From positions 499,001-563,000 of the forward strand of contig NZ_AP027266.1 in NCBI RefSeq assembly GCF_036322625.1: DNA of 64,000 nucleotides, in the 5' to 3' direction. The notes under the pieces were generated by a model, which saw only the letters and a program-made list of their open reading frames with translations, had not been told where the DNA came from and ran no database searches. The stretch comes from Roseicyclus marinus. Its GTDB lineage: Bacteria > Pseudomonadota > Alphaproteobacteria > Rhodobacterales > Rhodobacteraceae. This document shows, in pieces, positions 37,977 to 50,320 of the stretch. The translations under genes and the position numbers were made by a program. Each line of letters begins with the position of its first letter. Position 1 is the first letter of the stretch.

Positions 37977-40937
37977 TTACCCTTCGATGGTCAGCGCATC
38001 GTTCACGAGCGCGGTCTGTTGGGATTTGTGCTGGCTGGCCAGACCCGTGGCGGGCGAGGCACTGGCCGCGCGCCCGGCGTAGCGGGGGCGGGTGTGTTTC
38101 GCGCCGATGCGGGACAGGACCCACTCGATATTCGGTTCGACGAAGGACCAGGCGCCCTGGTTCTTGGGCTCTTCCTGGCACCAGACGATCTCGGCCTTCT
38201 TGAAGCGCTCGAGCTCCTTGGTCAGCGCGAGCGCCGGGAAAGGATAGAATTGCTCGAGCCGCAGGAGGTAGACATCGGTCAGGCCACGGGCGTCGCGTTC
38301 CTCGAGCAGGTCGTAATAGACCTTGCCCGAGCAGATCACGACGCGGCGGATCTTGTCGTCCTTGGCGAGAACCGTGTCGGAGTGGCCCTTTTCGGCATCG
38401 TCCCACAGAACGCGGTGGAAGGAGGAGCCGGTGGTGAAATCCTCGTCATCCGAGATCGCGAGCTTGTGGCGCAGGAGCGACTTGGGCGTCATCAGCACCA
38501 GGGGCTTGCGGAAGGTCCGGTGGATCTGGCGGCGCAGGATGTGGAAGTAGTTGGCGGGCGTCGTGCAATTGGCGACGATCCAGTTGTCCTCGGCGCACAT
38601 CTGCAAGAAGCGTTCGAGGCGGGCGGAGGAATGTTCCGGGCCCTGACCTTCGAAGCCGTGGGGCAGGAGCATGACGAGGCCCGACATGCGCAGCCATTTG
38701 CGTTCGCCCGACGAGATGAACTGGTCGAACATGATCTGCGCGCCATTGGCGAAATCGCCGAATTGCGCCTCCCACATCACGAGCGCGTTGGGTTCGGCGA
38801 GGGAGTAGCCGTATTCGAAGCCCAGAACCGCATATTCGGAGAGCATCGAATCGATGACTTCGTAGCGCGATTGCCCCTCGCGGATGTGGTTTAGGGGGTA
38901 ATAGCGATCCTCGGTTTCCTGGTCGATCAGGCCGGAATGGCGCTGGGAGAAGGTGCCGCGCGTGCTGTCCTGCCCTGCGAGGCGGACGGGATAGCCCTCG
39001 GTCAGGAGCGAGCCGAAGGCCAGGGCCTCGGCGGTGGCCCAGTCGAAGCCTTTGCCGGAGGAGAACATCTCGGCCTTTGTCTCCAGCAGGCGGGCGACCG
39101 TCTTGTGGAGGTTGAAGCCCTCGGGCGCGGTCGTCAGCGCGCGGCCGACCTCGGCCATGGTTTCGGGTTTGATGGCGGTTTCGCCGCGCTGGTAATCCTC
39201 GCCCTCGCGGTTGAGGTGGGACCAACGCCCGTCGAGCCAGTCGGCCTTGTTGGGTTTGTAATCCTTGCCGGCTTCGAATTCGGTGTTCAGGCGGGCCTGG
39301 AAGGCGGCCTTCATGTCCTCGATCTCGCCCTCGGGGATCAGGCCGTCCTTGACCAGACGCTCGGTGTAGAGCTGGAGCGTGGTCTTGTGGGTCTTGATCC
39401 GCTTGTACATCACCGGGTTGGTGAAGTTGGGCTCGTCGCCTTCGTTATGGCCGAAGCGGCGGTAGCAGAAGATGTCGAGCACCACGTCCTTGCCGAATTT
39501 CTGGCGGAATTCGGTGGCGACGCGGGCGGCGTGGACGACCGCTTCGGGATCGTCGCCGTTGACGTGAAAGATGGGTGCCTCGACCATCAGGGCGATGTCG
39601 GTCGGATAGGGCGAGGACCGGCTGAAGTGCGGTGCGGTGGTGAAGCCGATCTGGTTGTTCACCACGATATGCATCGTGCCGCCGGTGCGGTGGCCGCGGA
39701 TGCCCGACAGCTGGAAGCCTTCGGCGACGACGCCCTGACCGGCAAAGGCCGCATCCCCGTGCAGGAGGACGGCCATGACGCGGCGACGCTCGGTGTCGCC
39801 GATCTGGTCTTGCTTGGCGCGGACCTTGCCCAGAACCACGGGGTTCACCGCCTCGAGGTGGGAGGGGTTGGCAGTGAGCGACAGGTGGACGGTGTTGCCG
39901 TCAAACTCGCGGTCCGACGAGGCGCCGAGGTGGTATTTCACGTCGCCCGAGCCGTCGACATCCTCGGGCTTGAAGCTGCCGCCCTGGAATTCGTTGAAGA
40001 TCGCGCGATAGGGTTTGCCCATCACGTTGGCCAGAACCGACAGGCGGCCCCGGTGGGGCATGCCGATGACGATTTCCTGCAGACCCAGCGCGCCGCCGCG
40101 CTTGATGATCTGTTCCATCGCGGGGATCAGCGCCTCGCCGCCATCAAGGCCGAAGCGCTTGGTGCCCATGTATTTCACATGGAGGAATTTCTCGAAGCCC
40201 TCGGCCTCGACCAGCTTGTTGAGGATCGCCTTGCGCCCGTTCTGGGTGAAGGCGATTTCCTTGCCGTAGCCTTCGATCCGCTCTTTCAGCCAAGCGGCCT
40301 GTTCGGGGTCGGAGATGTGCATGTATTGCAGGGCGAAAGTGCCGCAATAGGTGCGTTTCACGATCTCGACGATCTGGCGCATGGAGGCCATCTGCAGGCC
40401 CAGCACGTTGTCGATGAAGATCGGGCGGTCCATGTCGGCTTCGGTGAAGCCGTAGGATTTGGGCTCAAGCTCGGGGTGCTGCGTCTGGTCGCGCATGCCC
40501 AGCGGGTCGAGGTCGGCCACCAGATGGCCGCGGATGCGGTAGGCGCGGATCAGCATCAGCGCGCGGATCGAATCGAGCACGGCGCGCTGGATCTGGGTGT
40601 CGGTGACGGCGACGCCCTTTTCCTCGGCCTTGGCCTTGATCTTGTCGCCTGCGCCCTTGATCTCGGCGGCGGCGACGGGCCATTCGCCGGTCAGGGCTGC
40701 GGTCAGGTCATCGCCGGGAACCGGCGGCCAGTCGCGCCGCGCCCAGGAGGGGCCCTGCGCCTCGGCCTGCGCATCGGCGGCGCTGTCGCCCATGGCGGCG
40801 AAGAAGTCCCGCCAAGCCTCGTCGACCGCGTTCGGGTCGCGGGCGTATTGTGCCTGAAGCTGTTCGAGATACGCCGCGTTATGCCCCTGCATGAAGGAGG
40901 AGGCGTGGAACTGGTCGTTGGAGCTCTGGTCGGTCAT
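37977..40937 (-). CDS. sucA: 2-Oxoglutarate dehydrogenase E1 component
   Basis: A 986-residue thiamine diphosphate-dependent decarboxylase, the rate-setting subunit of the 2-oxoglutarate dehydrogenase complex. The N terminus carries the E1-type start ([16 protein letters not shown]), the central part has [19 protein letters not shown] and the ThDP-binding [14 protein letters not shown], and the C-terminal part has [22 protein letters not shown]. Length is as usual. It lies 72 bp after sucD, across a stable hairpin, and four bases before sucB. Confidence 0.97.
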   Translation of the reverse strand: MTDQSSNDQFHASSFMQGHNAAYLEQLQAQYARDPNAVDEAWRDFFAAMGDSAADAQAEAQGPSWARRDWPPVPGDDLTAALTGEWPVAAAEIKGAGDKIKAKAEEKGVAVTDTQIQRAVLDSIRALMLIRAYRIRGHLVADLDPLGMRDQTQHPELEPKSYGFTEADMDRPIFIDNVLGLQMASMRQIVEIVKRTYCGTFALQYMHISDPEQAAWLKERIEGYGKEIAFTQNGRKAILNKLVEAEGFEKFLHVKYMGTKRFGLDGGEALIPAMEQIIKRGGALGLQEIVIGMPHRGRLSVLANVMGKPYRAIFNEFQGGSFKPEDVDGSGDVKYHLGASSDREFDGNTVHLSLTANPSHLEAVNPVVLGKVRAKQDQIGDTERRRVMAVLLHGDAAFAGQGVVAEGFQLSGIRGHRTGGTMHIVVNNQIGFTTAPHFSRSSPYPTDIALMVEAPIFHVNGDDPEAVVHAARVATEFRQKFGKDVVLDIFCYRRFGHNEGDEPNFTNPVMYKRIKTHKTTLQLYTERLVKDGLIPEGEIEDMKAAFQARLNTEFEAGKDYKPNKADWLDGRWSHLNREGEDYQRGETAIKPETMAEVGRALTTAPEGFNLHKTVARLLETKAEMFSSGKGFDWATAEALAFGSLLTEGYPVRLAGQDSTRGTFSQRHSGLIDQETEDRYYPLNHIREGQSRYEVIDSMLSEYAVLGFEYGYSLAEPNALVMWEAQFGDFANGAQIMFDQFISSGERKWLRMSGLVMLLPHGFEGQGPEHSSARLERFLQMCAEDNWIVANCTTPANYFHILRRQIHRTFRKPLVLMTPKSLLRHKLAISDDEDFTTGSSFHRVLWDDAEKGHSDTVLAKDDKIRRVVICSGKVYYDLLEERDARGLTDVYLLRLEQFYPFPALALTKELERFKKAEIVWCQEEPKNQGAWSFVEPNIEWVLSRIGAKHTRPRYAGRAASASPATGLASQHKSQQTALVNDALTIEG

Positions 40938-40965
40938 GGGTGCGCACCTGACTGGGGTTGAGCAT

Positions 40966-40992
40966 CCCGGGCGGGGTCGTTCGCCGCCCGGG
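40966..40992 (-). other. Intercistronic hairpin between sucD and sucA
   Basis: CCCGGGCGG pairs with CCGCCCGGG around a nine-base loop, giving a nine-pair GC-only stem in the 72-bp gap. There is no T run. It may be a partial terminator or processing site that sets the ratio of sucCD to sucAB transcript. Confidence 0.5.
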
Positions 40993-41009
40993 AGAGGGGT
41001 GGGTTGGGA

Positions 41010-41891
41010 TCAGCCGATGGCCTTGAGCACGGCCTCGCCCAGGCCTGCGGGGCTGTCGGCCACGATGATGCCTGCGGATTTCATCGCCTCGATCTTGCTT
41101 TCGGCGTCGCCCTTGCCGCCCGCGACGATCGCGCCGGCATGGCCCATGCGGCGGCCCGGAGGGGCGGTGCGGCCCGCGATGAAGCCTGCGGTGGGTTTCC
41201 AGCGGCCCTTTTTCTTCTCGTCGGCGAGGAATTGCGCGGCTTCTTCTTCGGCGGAGCCGCCGATTTCGCCGATCATGATGATCGAATGCGTTTCGGGATC
41301 GCCGAGGAACATTTCCAGCACGTCGATATGTTCGGTGCCCTTGATCGGGTCACCGCCGATGCCGACGGCCGAAGACTGGCCAAGGCCCACATCCGAGGTC
41401 TGCTTGACCGCTTCGTAGGTGAGCGTGCCCGAGCGGGACACGACGCCGACCGAGCCGCGACGGAAGATCGAGCCGGGCATGATGCCGATCTTGCAGGCAT
41501 CGGGGGTCATGACGCCGGGGCAGTTCGGCCCGATCAGGCGGGATTTCGACCCTTCGAGGGCGCGCTTGACCTTCATCATGTCCAGCACCGGAATGCCTTC
41601 GGTGATGCAGACGATCAGTTCCATCTCGGCGTCGATCGCTTCGAGGATGCTGTCCGCCGCGAAGGGCGGGGGGACGTAGATCGCGGTGGCATTGGCCTGC
41701 GTCGCGTGCTTGGCCTCGTGGACCGAGTTGAAGACGGGCAGGTTGAGGTGGGTGGAGCCACCTTTGCCGGGGGTCACGCCGCCGACCATCTTGGTGCCAT
41801 AGGCGATGGCTTGTTCAGAGTGGAAGGTGCCTTGGGAGCCGGTGAAGCCTTGGCAGATCACGCGGGTGTTTTCATCGACGAGGACGGCCAT
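41010..41891 (-). CDS. sucD: Succinyl-CoA synthetase, alpha subunit
   Basis: A 293-residue subunit that carries the phosphohistidine intermediate: H251 in [11 protein letters not shown]. The CoA-binding Rossmann fold opens the protein ([22 protein letters not shown]). With SucC it converts succinyl-CoA to succinate with formation of a nucleoside triphosphate. It follows the 88-residue gene by 11 bases; sucC precedes that gene. Confidence 0.97.
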   Translation of the reverse strand: MAVLVDENTRVICQGFTGSQGTFHSEQAIAYGTKMVGGVTPGKGGSTHLNLPVFNSVHEAKHATQANATAIYVPPPFAADSILEAIDAEMELIVCITEGIPVLDMMKVKRALEGSKSRLIGPNCPGVMTPDACKIGIMPGSIFRRGSVGVVSRSGTLTYEAVKQTSDVGLGQSSAVGIGGDPIKGTEHIDVLEMFLGDPETHSIIMIGEIGGSAEEEAAQFLADEKKKGRWKPTAGFIAGRTAPPGRRMGHAGAIVAGGKGDAESKIEAMKSAGIIVADSPAGLGEAVLKAIG

Positions 41892-41902
41892 CGTCTTTCT
41901 CC

Positions 41903-42169
41903 TTAAATCTTGTGCGGGTCGGAGGGCAGGGCGCGCTCCGAGCTGGGGGATTGGGCCGCGCCCGCCCCGGTGGGGGACGGCGCGCTGTCGGGCTGGGCCT
42001 GTGCGAGATGCGTGATCATCGCCAGGACGAAGAGACCCGCGCCCAGAAGGTGCAGCACCGACCAGATCCGGGACCGACGCAGGCCCGCGGACAGGGGGCG
42101 GGCCAGTTCGGGCTGGCCTGCCGTGGTCCCGTCCTGCGGGTGTTCATCGCTGATCTGGCTCAGGCGCAT
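41903..42169 (-). CDS. Small membrane protein between sucC and sucD
   Basis: An 88-residue protein with one predicted membrane helix (about residues 37-56, [19 protein letters not shown]) between a polar N terminus and a Pro/Ser/Ala-rich tail. I do not recognise a family. It lies 16 bases after sucC and 11 bases before sucD in the same direction, so it must be carried on the suc transcript. The ribosome binding site is weak, leaving a possible low expression. It might anchor or tune the succinyl-CoA synthetase, but that is a guess from position. Confidence 0.65.
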   Translation of the reverse strand: MRLSQISDEHPQDGTTAGQPELARPLSAGLRRSRIWSVLHLLGAGLFVLAMITHLAQAQPDSAPSPTGAGAAQSPSSERALPSDPHKI

Positions 42170-42185
42170 CGCGGGTGTTCCCGGT

Positions 42186-43379
<1,194 letters not shown>

Positions 43380-43487
43380 GAAACTGTCCCGTCGTTGGTG
43401 GTGTTTCCATTGGCCTAAGCACAACCGAAGCGCGCAATAAACGGGCTTTGTGCCGCAGGACGGGGCTTTCCGGAAAAAAAGCGACAT

Positions 43488-43518
43488 TTGTGATCACAGT
43501 CTGAAAACGTGTGATCAC
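43488..43518. promoter_or_regulatory. Paired TGTGATCACA operator upstream of sucC
   Basis: Two perfect copies of TGTGATCACA (43488-43497 and 43509-43518) with centres 21 bp apart, two helical turns, so both face the same side of the DNA. The 11-base spacer contains TGAAAAC. The same arrangement with the same centre distance lies upstream of sdhC (53012-53042). The sites sit between the pepT stop and sucC, so sucC is the gene they can control. Confidence 0.75.
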
Positions 43519-43562
43519 AAGATTTTCATGTTAGCGGTATGCAGCGGTATGCCGGGGGCGAC

Positions 43563-44807
43563 TCAGGCCGGATCGGCCCCTGCCGCCCGCGCCGCGATGC
43601 GCAGCATCAGCTGCGTGGCGAGCGCCATGTCCTGCACCGAGACATATTCGAGCGGGCCGTGGACGTTCTGCATGCCGGTGAAGAGATTGGGGCAGGGCAC
43701 GCCCATTTCGGTCAGCCGCGAGCCATCGGTGCCGCCGCGAATGACCGCTTCGATGGGGTCGTGGCCCATGTCGCTGAGCGCGGCGCGGGCGAGATCGACG
43801 GGGGTCATGTCCTCCTCCAGCCAGTAGCGCATGTTGCGGTATTGCGGCGTGATCTGCACGTCGATCCGGGCGCGGGGTTCGGTGGCGGCGATGGCGGCGC
43901 AGACCTGGCGGACCAGATCGCCCTTGGCCGCGAGCCCGTCGCGTTCGAAATCGCGCAGGATCAGGCGCAGGACCATCTGGTCGGCGCTGCCCTTCATGTC
44001 GATGGCATGGATGAAGCCCTGCCGGTCGGCGGTGGTTTCGGGCGTCATCGTCGCCTGCGGCAGGGTTTCGACGATGCGGGAGGCGAGGTGGATCGCGTTC
44101 ACCAGCTTGCCCGTCGCCTCGCCGGGGTGGATCGAGACGCCGGTGACGGTGATCACGGCGAAATCGGCGGAAAAGGTCTCGTAGACGATCTCGCCCGCGT
44201 CGCCGCCGTCGAAGGTATAGGCGAAATCGACGGCCAGATCGGCGGGAAGCCGGGGATCGACACCGCGGCCGATCTCTTCGTCCGGGGTGAAGGCGATGCG
44301 GATCGTGGGGCGCGGCAGGTCGGGGTTGGCGATGAGGTGGCGGGCGGCGGTCATGATGATGGCGATGCCCGCCTTGTCATCGGCGCCCAGGAGCGTGGTG
44401 CCCGAGGCGGTCACGATATCCTCGCCGATCTTGGTGGCGAGATAGGGAAAATCCTGCGGCGACAGGGTCAGGTCGGGCGCGTCGGGAAAGCTGATCGCGC
44501 CGCCGTTGTAGCCCCGGATCACGCGGGGTTTGACGCCGGTGGCGTTGAACTGGGGCGCGGTGTCGACATGGGCCAGAAAGCCGATGGTAGGGCCGGGGGC
44601 ATTGCCGGGGATGGTGGCGATGACCGTGCCATAGGGGGTTTTCGTCACATCCGCCGCGCCGATCTCGGCCAGTTCGCGGACCATCAGGTCGAGCATCGCG
44701 TGTTGGATGGCGGTCGAGGGTTGGGCGGGGCTGTCCATGTCGGACTGGCTGTCGATGGCGGCATAGCGGCAGAGGCGGGTTTCCAGCTCATGGTCGAAAT
44801 CGCGCAT
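43563..44807 (-). CDS. pepT: Peptidase T (tripeptide aminopeptidase)
   Basis: A 414-residue zinc aminopeptidase of the M20 family that frees the N-terminal residue from tripeptides. Metal-binding motifs are visible: FLAHVDTAPQF, LGADDKAGIA, FTPDEEIGRG, the catalytic Glu pair, and AVIRGGTDGSRL near the C terminus. The ATG at 44807 follows AGGAGA. It is upstream of the suc operon on the same strand but separated by 183 bp that include the paired operator. Confidence 0.92.
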   Translation of the reverse strand: MRDFDHELETRLCRYAAIDSQSDMDSPAQPSTAIQHAMLDLMVRELAEIGAADVTKTPYGTVIATIPGNAPGPTIGFLAHVDTAPQFNATGVKPRVIRGYNGGAISFPDAPDLTLSPQDFPYLATKIGEDIVTASGTTLLGADDKAGIAIIMTAARHLIANPDLPRPTIRIAFTPDEEIGRGVDPRLPADLAVDFAYTFDGGDAGEIVYETFSADFAVITVTGVSIHPGEATGKLVNAIHLASRIVETLPQATMTPETTADRQGFIHAIDMKGSADQMVLRLILRDFERDGLAAKGDLVRQVCAAIAATEPRARIDVQITPQYRNMRYWLEEDMTPVDLARAALSDMGHDPIEAVIRGGTDGSRLTEMGVPCPNLFTGMQNVHGPLEYVSVQDMALATQLMLRIAARAAGADPA

Positions 44808-44952
44808 GGGGTTTCTCCTGTCGGGTTGGGGGGATGAGGGGCGGGGGCCGTGGCCGATGTCAAGCGGGGTGATGTTTCGCTTGCCGGGCCGTGCCGTGAG
44901 CCACAGACTTTGCCCCGATGTGCAAAGGTATCGAGTGGAGGCGCGTATCGTC

Positions 44953-45894
44953 ATGATCCCGAGACAGCTTTTGGTGGCGCTGGTCGCGCTGGGCCTGTTC
45001 CCTGCCGCTTCTGTCCATGCGCAGATGGATGGGTGGCAAACGATCCGTGATCCGTCGCGGCTGGGGCGGGGGCAGGCGGCCTGTTGGAGCCGGGGGGAGA
45101 ACAGCGCCTGCCTGGTGCTGAGTTGCCGCGATGGCGGAGCTTTCGAGATCGGGTTGATGGCCTATGGCGGCAATTTCGGGTTGGAGCCGATGTTGCCCGT
45201 TTTCATCCGTGTCGATGGTGGGCCGGTTCATGCGCTGTCGATGAGCGTTCTGAGTGTGGTCGATATCCAGCATGCGGCGGTGCCCTATGACCCCGCGCGT
45301 CATGCTGCGCTGCTTTCGGCGCTGCGCAGGGGGCAGGTTGCCGAGATCGCGGTCTACGATCCGGCGTCGAACCCGCTGCCCTATCGGCTTGGCAACAGGC
45401 CCGCTGCGGTGGATGCGGCCATGGCGGGATGCGGTGCCGTGCCCCCGGCTGCGGCGGGGATGGGTGGCGGCACGCCCGCACAGGATACGGCGCGCTTCGT
45501 GCAGATCGATCCGGGGCTCGCCCATGCGGAGGCGACGGCGCTGGCCCGTGGGCTCTTGGCGGAGGTGCTGGCCCGCGAACCGGGGACGGATGTGGTGGCG
45601 AGCATCGCATTGCTGCCCGATGGTCGGCGCATCCTGGTTGCGGAACATGGGGTGAGCACGGCCAGTTACGGGATCACGGGGGTGGGCACCTATGTCTTTG
45701 TCGCCGATCCGGGCGGGCCGTTCCGGCAGGTCTATGCGACGACGGGGGTGAGCCTGTGGCTGGACCTGGCGCAGCTGTCGGAGGGGTTTCCCGATATCTG
45801 GGTGCAGCAATACCGGGGGGTGGCGCAGCCCTATGGACTCTGGCGGCATCTGGGCGGGCGCTACCAGCATCAGCGCAACGTGCCTGCTGGGTGA
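44953..45894 (+). CDS. Exported hypothetical protein
   Basis: A 313-residue protein with an N-terminal signal peptide (IPRQLLVALVALGLFPAA, cleavage near VHAQ). The mature part has two halves joined by a Pro/Gly/Ala-rich linker around residues 155-175; the first shows CWSRGENSACLVLSCRDGG with three Cys. I do not recognise a family. The ATG at 44953 lies 12-13 bases after GGAGG, a rather long spacing. It is divergent from pepT and converges with the methyltransferase gene across a palindrome cluster. Confidence 0.7.
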   Translation: MIPRQLLVALVALGLFPAASVHAQMDGWQTIRDPSRLGRGQAACWSRGENSACLVLSCRDGGAFEIGLMAYGGNFGLEPMLPVFIRVDGGPVHALSMSVLSVVDIQHAAVPYDPARHAALLSALRRGQVAEIAVYDPASNPLPYRLGNRPAAVDAAMAGCGAVPPAAAGMGGGTPAQDTARFVQIDPGLAHAEATALARGLLAEVLAREPGTDVVASIALLPDGRRILVAEHGVSTASYGITGVGTYVFVADPGGPFRQVYATTGVSLWLDLAQLSEGFPDIWVQQYRGVAQPYGLWRHLGGRYQHQRNVPAG

Positions 45895-45973
45895 GGGGCG
45901 GAAAACGCGCGTTTTCCGTCTGGAAAAACTGCAGTTTTTCCAAGCGTTTTCCGCGAGGAAAACGCGCCCCTCA
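45892..45973. terminator. Nested palindrome cluster at convergent gene ends
   Basis: Three palindromes stand in a row: a 20-bp perfect one (45899-45918, CGGAAAACGCGCGTTTTCCG), a 22-bp perfect one (45921-45942, centred on CTGCAG) and a hairpin with nine pairs (45944-45965). They are framed by the outer inverted repeat TGAGGGGCG / CGCCCCTCA, whose ends are the stop codons of the two convergent genes (TGA at 45892, TCA at 45971). Likely a two-way terminator or a repetitive element lodged at the junction. Confidence 0.6.
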
Positions 45974-46630
45974 GGCGCGGAACAGCACCTGTCCGCGCGG
46001 CAGGCGGTCGGGTTGGCGGGTCAGGGACAGGCCAGCGGCATCGGCCATGGCGTGAAGCGCGGCTTGCGTCATGTGCCATGGCGGGCGGTCGGGGTGGGTG
46101 ACGACGCCATCGGGTTGGCGCAGGGCGGCGCCGTCCTGCCCCTCGGGGGCGAGAAAGACGGTGAACAGAAAAACGCGGGGGGCAGGCCAGCGGCGCGCGA
46201 TCTGTGCCAGCGCATGGGCTGTCTGGCCCGGCGGCAGATGGGTGAAGAGGCCAAAGGCCATCAGGTAATCCACGTGATCGGGCAGGTCGGGAAAGGAGAA
46301 ATCGGCATCCTCGACCAGATGATCCTCGGGCAATCTGCCCGGATCGGGCAGTTCGACGGCGCGGCCCCTGAGCATCAGGGCGCGGCTGGCATCGGTGGCC
46401 CAATACTGGCCGGGGGCGAGGTACAGCACCGCCTTGCAGCCCAGCCGCAGGGAGCCCGCGCCGATGTCGAGGAGGCGGTGGTGGGTCTCCATCCCATGGG
46501 CGCGCAGAAGCGCCAGTTGCAGGCGGCCGATTTCTTCCCACCGGCCGCCGACGATATCGCGGTGGCGACCGTCACTGAGCGCGCGGTCGTAGAAACCGGG
46601 GACGAGATATGGCGAAGGGGGACGGGTCAT
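45971..46630 (-). CDS. Predicted SAM-dependent methyltransferase
   Basis: A 219-residue class I methyltransferase fold. The S-adenosylmethionine loop is HRLLDIGAGSLRLGCKAVLYL and the next strand is YWATDAS; the DYLMAFGLFTHL segment fits the post-III position. The substrate is unknown. The ATG at 46630 lies eight bases after the stop codon of the glycosyltransferase gene on the same strand, so the two are almost surely co-transcribed and may act on the same glycan or small molecule. Confidence 0.75.
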   Translation of the reverse strand: MTRPPSPYLVPGFYDRALSDGRHRDIVGGRWEEIGRLQLALLRAHGMETHHRLLDIGAGSLRLGCKAVLYLAPGQYWATDASRALMLRGRAVELPDPGRLPEDHLVEDADFSFPDLPDHVDYLMAFGLFTHLPPGQTAHALAQIARRWPAPRVFLFTVFLAPEGQDGAALRQPDGVVTHPDRPPWHMTQAALHAMADAAGLSLTRQPDRLPRGQVLFRA

Positions 46631-46638
46631 CGGATCTG

Positions 46639-47598
46639 TCAGATAGATCCGGCGAGCGTCACGGCGCGCGAAAACTTGCGCTCCTTCAGGATGAAATGGT
46701 CCCCGACCTTTTTCATGTGATCTTGCATGAAGCGGGGGGCCTCTGCCGTGATGTCCGGCGCGCCTTCGACGCGGCCCTTGGGGTTGAGCAAGCTGTTCAA
46801 GGCGAATTTGTCCGGACTTGTCCGCCAATGCGCCCCTTGTTCGGGTGTCTGGGTGCTCGCATAGACGACATGGTTGCGACGTTCCTGCCGGAGAAGTGCC
46901 GTATCGCGGTCGACGAAACGCAGATGCATCGTGGCCAGATGGGGAACAACCGGGACATCGCGCCCTTTCAAGGTGTGCAATCCCGGCGTGAATTCCCCGG
47001 CCATGCCTTTCCAGATTATGGGTTTGGTCGACCCCCCGTGCAAGAAGCCCCAGCTGCGCTGTCCGGCCAGGGGTTCGGTGGGGTCGAAGGGTTTCTCGGT
47101 CGACCATTCATGCACGGGCAAGACGCCGATCGGGGAGACAAAGGGCGATGGGGCCGCTGCCAGCAGGTCGTCGAGCGGAACGGAGCGGGCCTCGCCGATG
47201 GGGGTGACGATTTCGTCCACGTCTGACGCGATCACCGTGGCGTGACGTTCCAGAAGTCCGGCGGCGATGGAGGAGAGCAGGCTGGCCTTGTATCTGTCGG
47301 AGAACGGCCCGGCAGGCAGGCGCAGCAGGCTGCAAAGGGGATCGAGCCCCGTCTGTCGGAGGATAGCGGCGGTATCGACCGCTTGGGAGGCGTCATCGAT
47401 GATGTAGAAGCGCGGATCGTCGAGGTGGCGCGCGTAATGCGTCAGCCAATGGATCAGGAAGCAGTCTTCGTCCTTGACCATCGTCAGGAGGCCGACGCTC
47501 TTGTTTGCGGCGTTGAAGGTCTTGCCGTTTGCAAGCGGCGCGAAGTCGGGCCTTGACGGGCGGAGGCGGCGTGCGAGGTTTTTTGCGAAGGTCAACAC
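46639..47598 (-). CDS. Glycosyltransferase family 2-like protein
   Basis: A 319-residue protein of the group annotated as glycosyl transferase family 2 (Glyco_tranf_2_4 type). It shows VGLLTMVKDEDCFLIHWLTHY at the start of the Rossmann-like domain, FYIIDDASQ, and the metal-binding DxD-like SDVDEIV. Later LATMHLRFVDRD and a basic tail occur. No signal peptide. Sugar donor and acceptor are unknown. It lies 143 bp after mdh, beyond the mdh terminator, and is paired with a methyltransferase gene. Confidence 0.75.
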   Translation of the reverse strand: MLTFAKNLARRLRPSRPDFAPLANGKTFNAANKSVGLLTMVKDEDCFLIHWLTHYARHLDDPRFYIIDDASQAVDTAAILRQTGLDPLCSLLRLPAGPFSDRYKASLLSSIAAGLLERHATVIASDVDEIVTPIGEARSVPLDDLLAAAPSPFVSPIGVLPVHEWSTEKPFDPTEPLAGQRSWGFLHGGSTKPIIWKGMAGEFTPGLHTLKGRDVPVVPHLATMHLRFVDRDTALLRQERRNHVVYASTQTPEQGAHWRTSPDKFALNSLLNPKGRVEGAPDITAEAPRFMQDHMKKVGDHFILKERKFSRAVTLAGSI

Positions 47599-47705
47599 TG
47601 TCGGGCAATCATCAAGACCAGAATACGCACGAGGACCCGCAGGGATGGATCGCAGGGACGGCAGGGTTCCACCGTCGCGCCCGGTGAAGTTCGGGCCGGA
47701 AAACG

Positions 47706-47730
47706 GCAGGCGGCACGGGGTGCCGCCTGC
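47706..47730 (-). terminator. Terminator of mdh
   Basis: GCAGGCGGCAC and GTGCCGCCTGC form an 11-pair perfect stem around GGG, 11 bases past the mdh stop. On the minus strand it is followed by CGTTTTCC, a short T tract. Confidence 0.75.
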
Positions 47731-47741
47731 GGTGGTTCATG

Positions 47742-49615
<1,874 letters not shown>

Positions 49616-49623
49616 AACGGGTC

Positions 49624-49729
49624 TAGAGCATGTCGCGCAAAAGTGGGAACCGGTCTTGCGCTCCCCGGACATGCGAAATCAAAAGGTTAGAGAGTGGCGC
49701 GTGACTGCGAATGAACGCGACGCGCTCTA
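49624..49729. repeat. Dispersed palindromic repeat, copy B (106 bp)
   Basis: Second copy of the element at 3370-3476, with the same ends (TAGAGC...GCTCTA) and the same internal GCATGTC/GACATGC hairpin. The right end here reads CGCGACGCGCTCTA. The last three bases (CTA) are the TAG stop of the minus-strand gene at 49727, mirroring the use of the left end as a stop in copy A. Confidence 0.85.
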
Positions 49730-50038
49730 GGTCGGTTCGCCCGGTGGCTGGGGGGCCGTGGCCTGGTAATTCTGGCCCGAGGCCATGAGGCAGGTGGTGC
49801 CGTCGACCGAGGTGACCGTGATCGTCCAGCTGCCCGTGGCGTCGGAGGCGAAAAGCTCGACGATGCGGGTCGGACCGGCAAGGCCGGTCGCCCGCAACTC
49901 CTCGCCGAAGCGGGTGCGCAGCTGGCCCAGGATCTGGTCGCGCTGGCCGCAGATGAGCGTGACACGGCCCTGCGCCAAGGCTGGCGCGGGCGGGATGGCC
50001 AGCAGGATGGCGAGGAGCGGAAAGACGAAGCGGGGCAT
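49727..50038 (-). CDS. Small exported protein, unknown function
   Basis: A 103-residue protein with a signal peptide (PRFVFPLLAILLAIPPAPALAQ) and a mature domain with two Cys (LICGQRD, TTCLMASG) that could form a disulfide. The TCLMASGQNYQ motif is seen in small periplasmic proteins of this bacterial family, but I know no function. The ATG at 50038 follows AAAGG. Its stop codon is supplied by the terminal bases of repeat copy B. Confidence 0.65.
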   Translation of the reverse strand: MPRFVFPLLAILLAIPPAPALAQGRVTLICGQRDQILGQLRTRFGEELRATGLAGPTRIVELFASDATGSWTITVTSVDGTTCLMASGQNYQATAPQPPGEPT

Positions 50039-50320
50039 CTTGTGACCTTTCCCTGTGCAAGGCGCAGGGGGTGATCGCGGCCCCGCTGAGCCGGTCTCGG
50101 ACATGGCGCGGCCGATCGGATCGGAGCCGCGCGACATTCACGATGCCGTGGCAGGGTTAACGGGTGATGAAGACGGCATTGGGTGGTTTTCTTGCGCGCG
50201 AGGGGCTGTCCGCGAAATTTTTTTGCTGCGATGCGGCGGGATCATCTTGCTTTCGCGGCAGAGTTGTGGTCCCCCATGCGGTCAAAGCCCCGTGCCAGCC
50301 CAAAGCCAAGGAGATGTGCC

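Noticed and set aside
43488-43518. TGTGATCACA words as CRP-type sites
   Set aside because: CRP sites are TGTGA and TCACA separated by six bases; here the half sites abut in a 10-bp palindrome, so the spacing is wrong.
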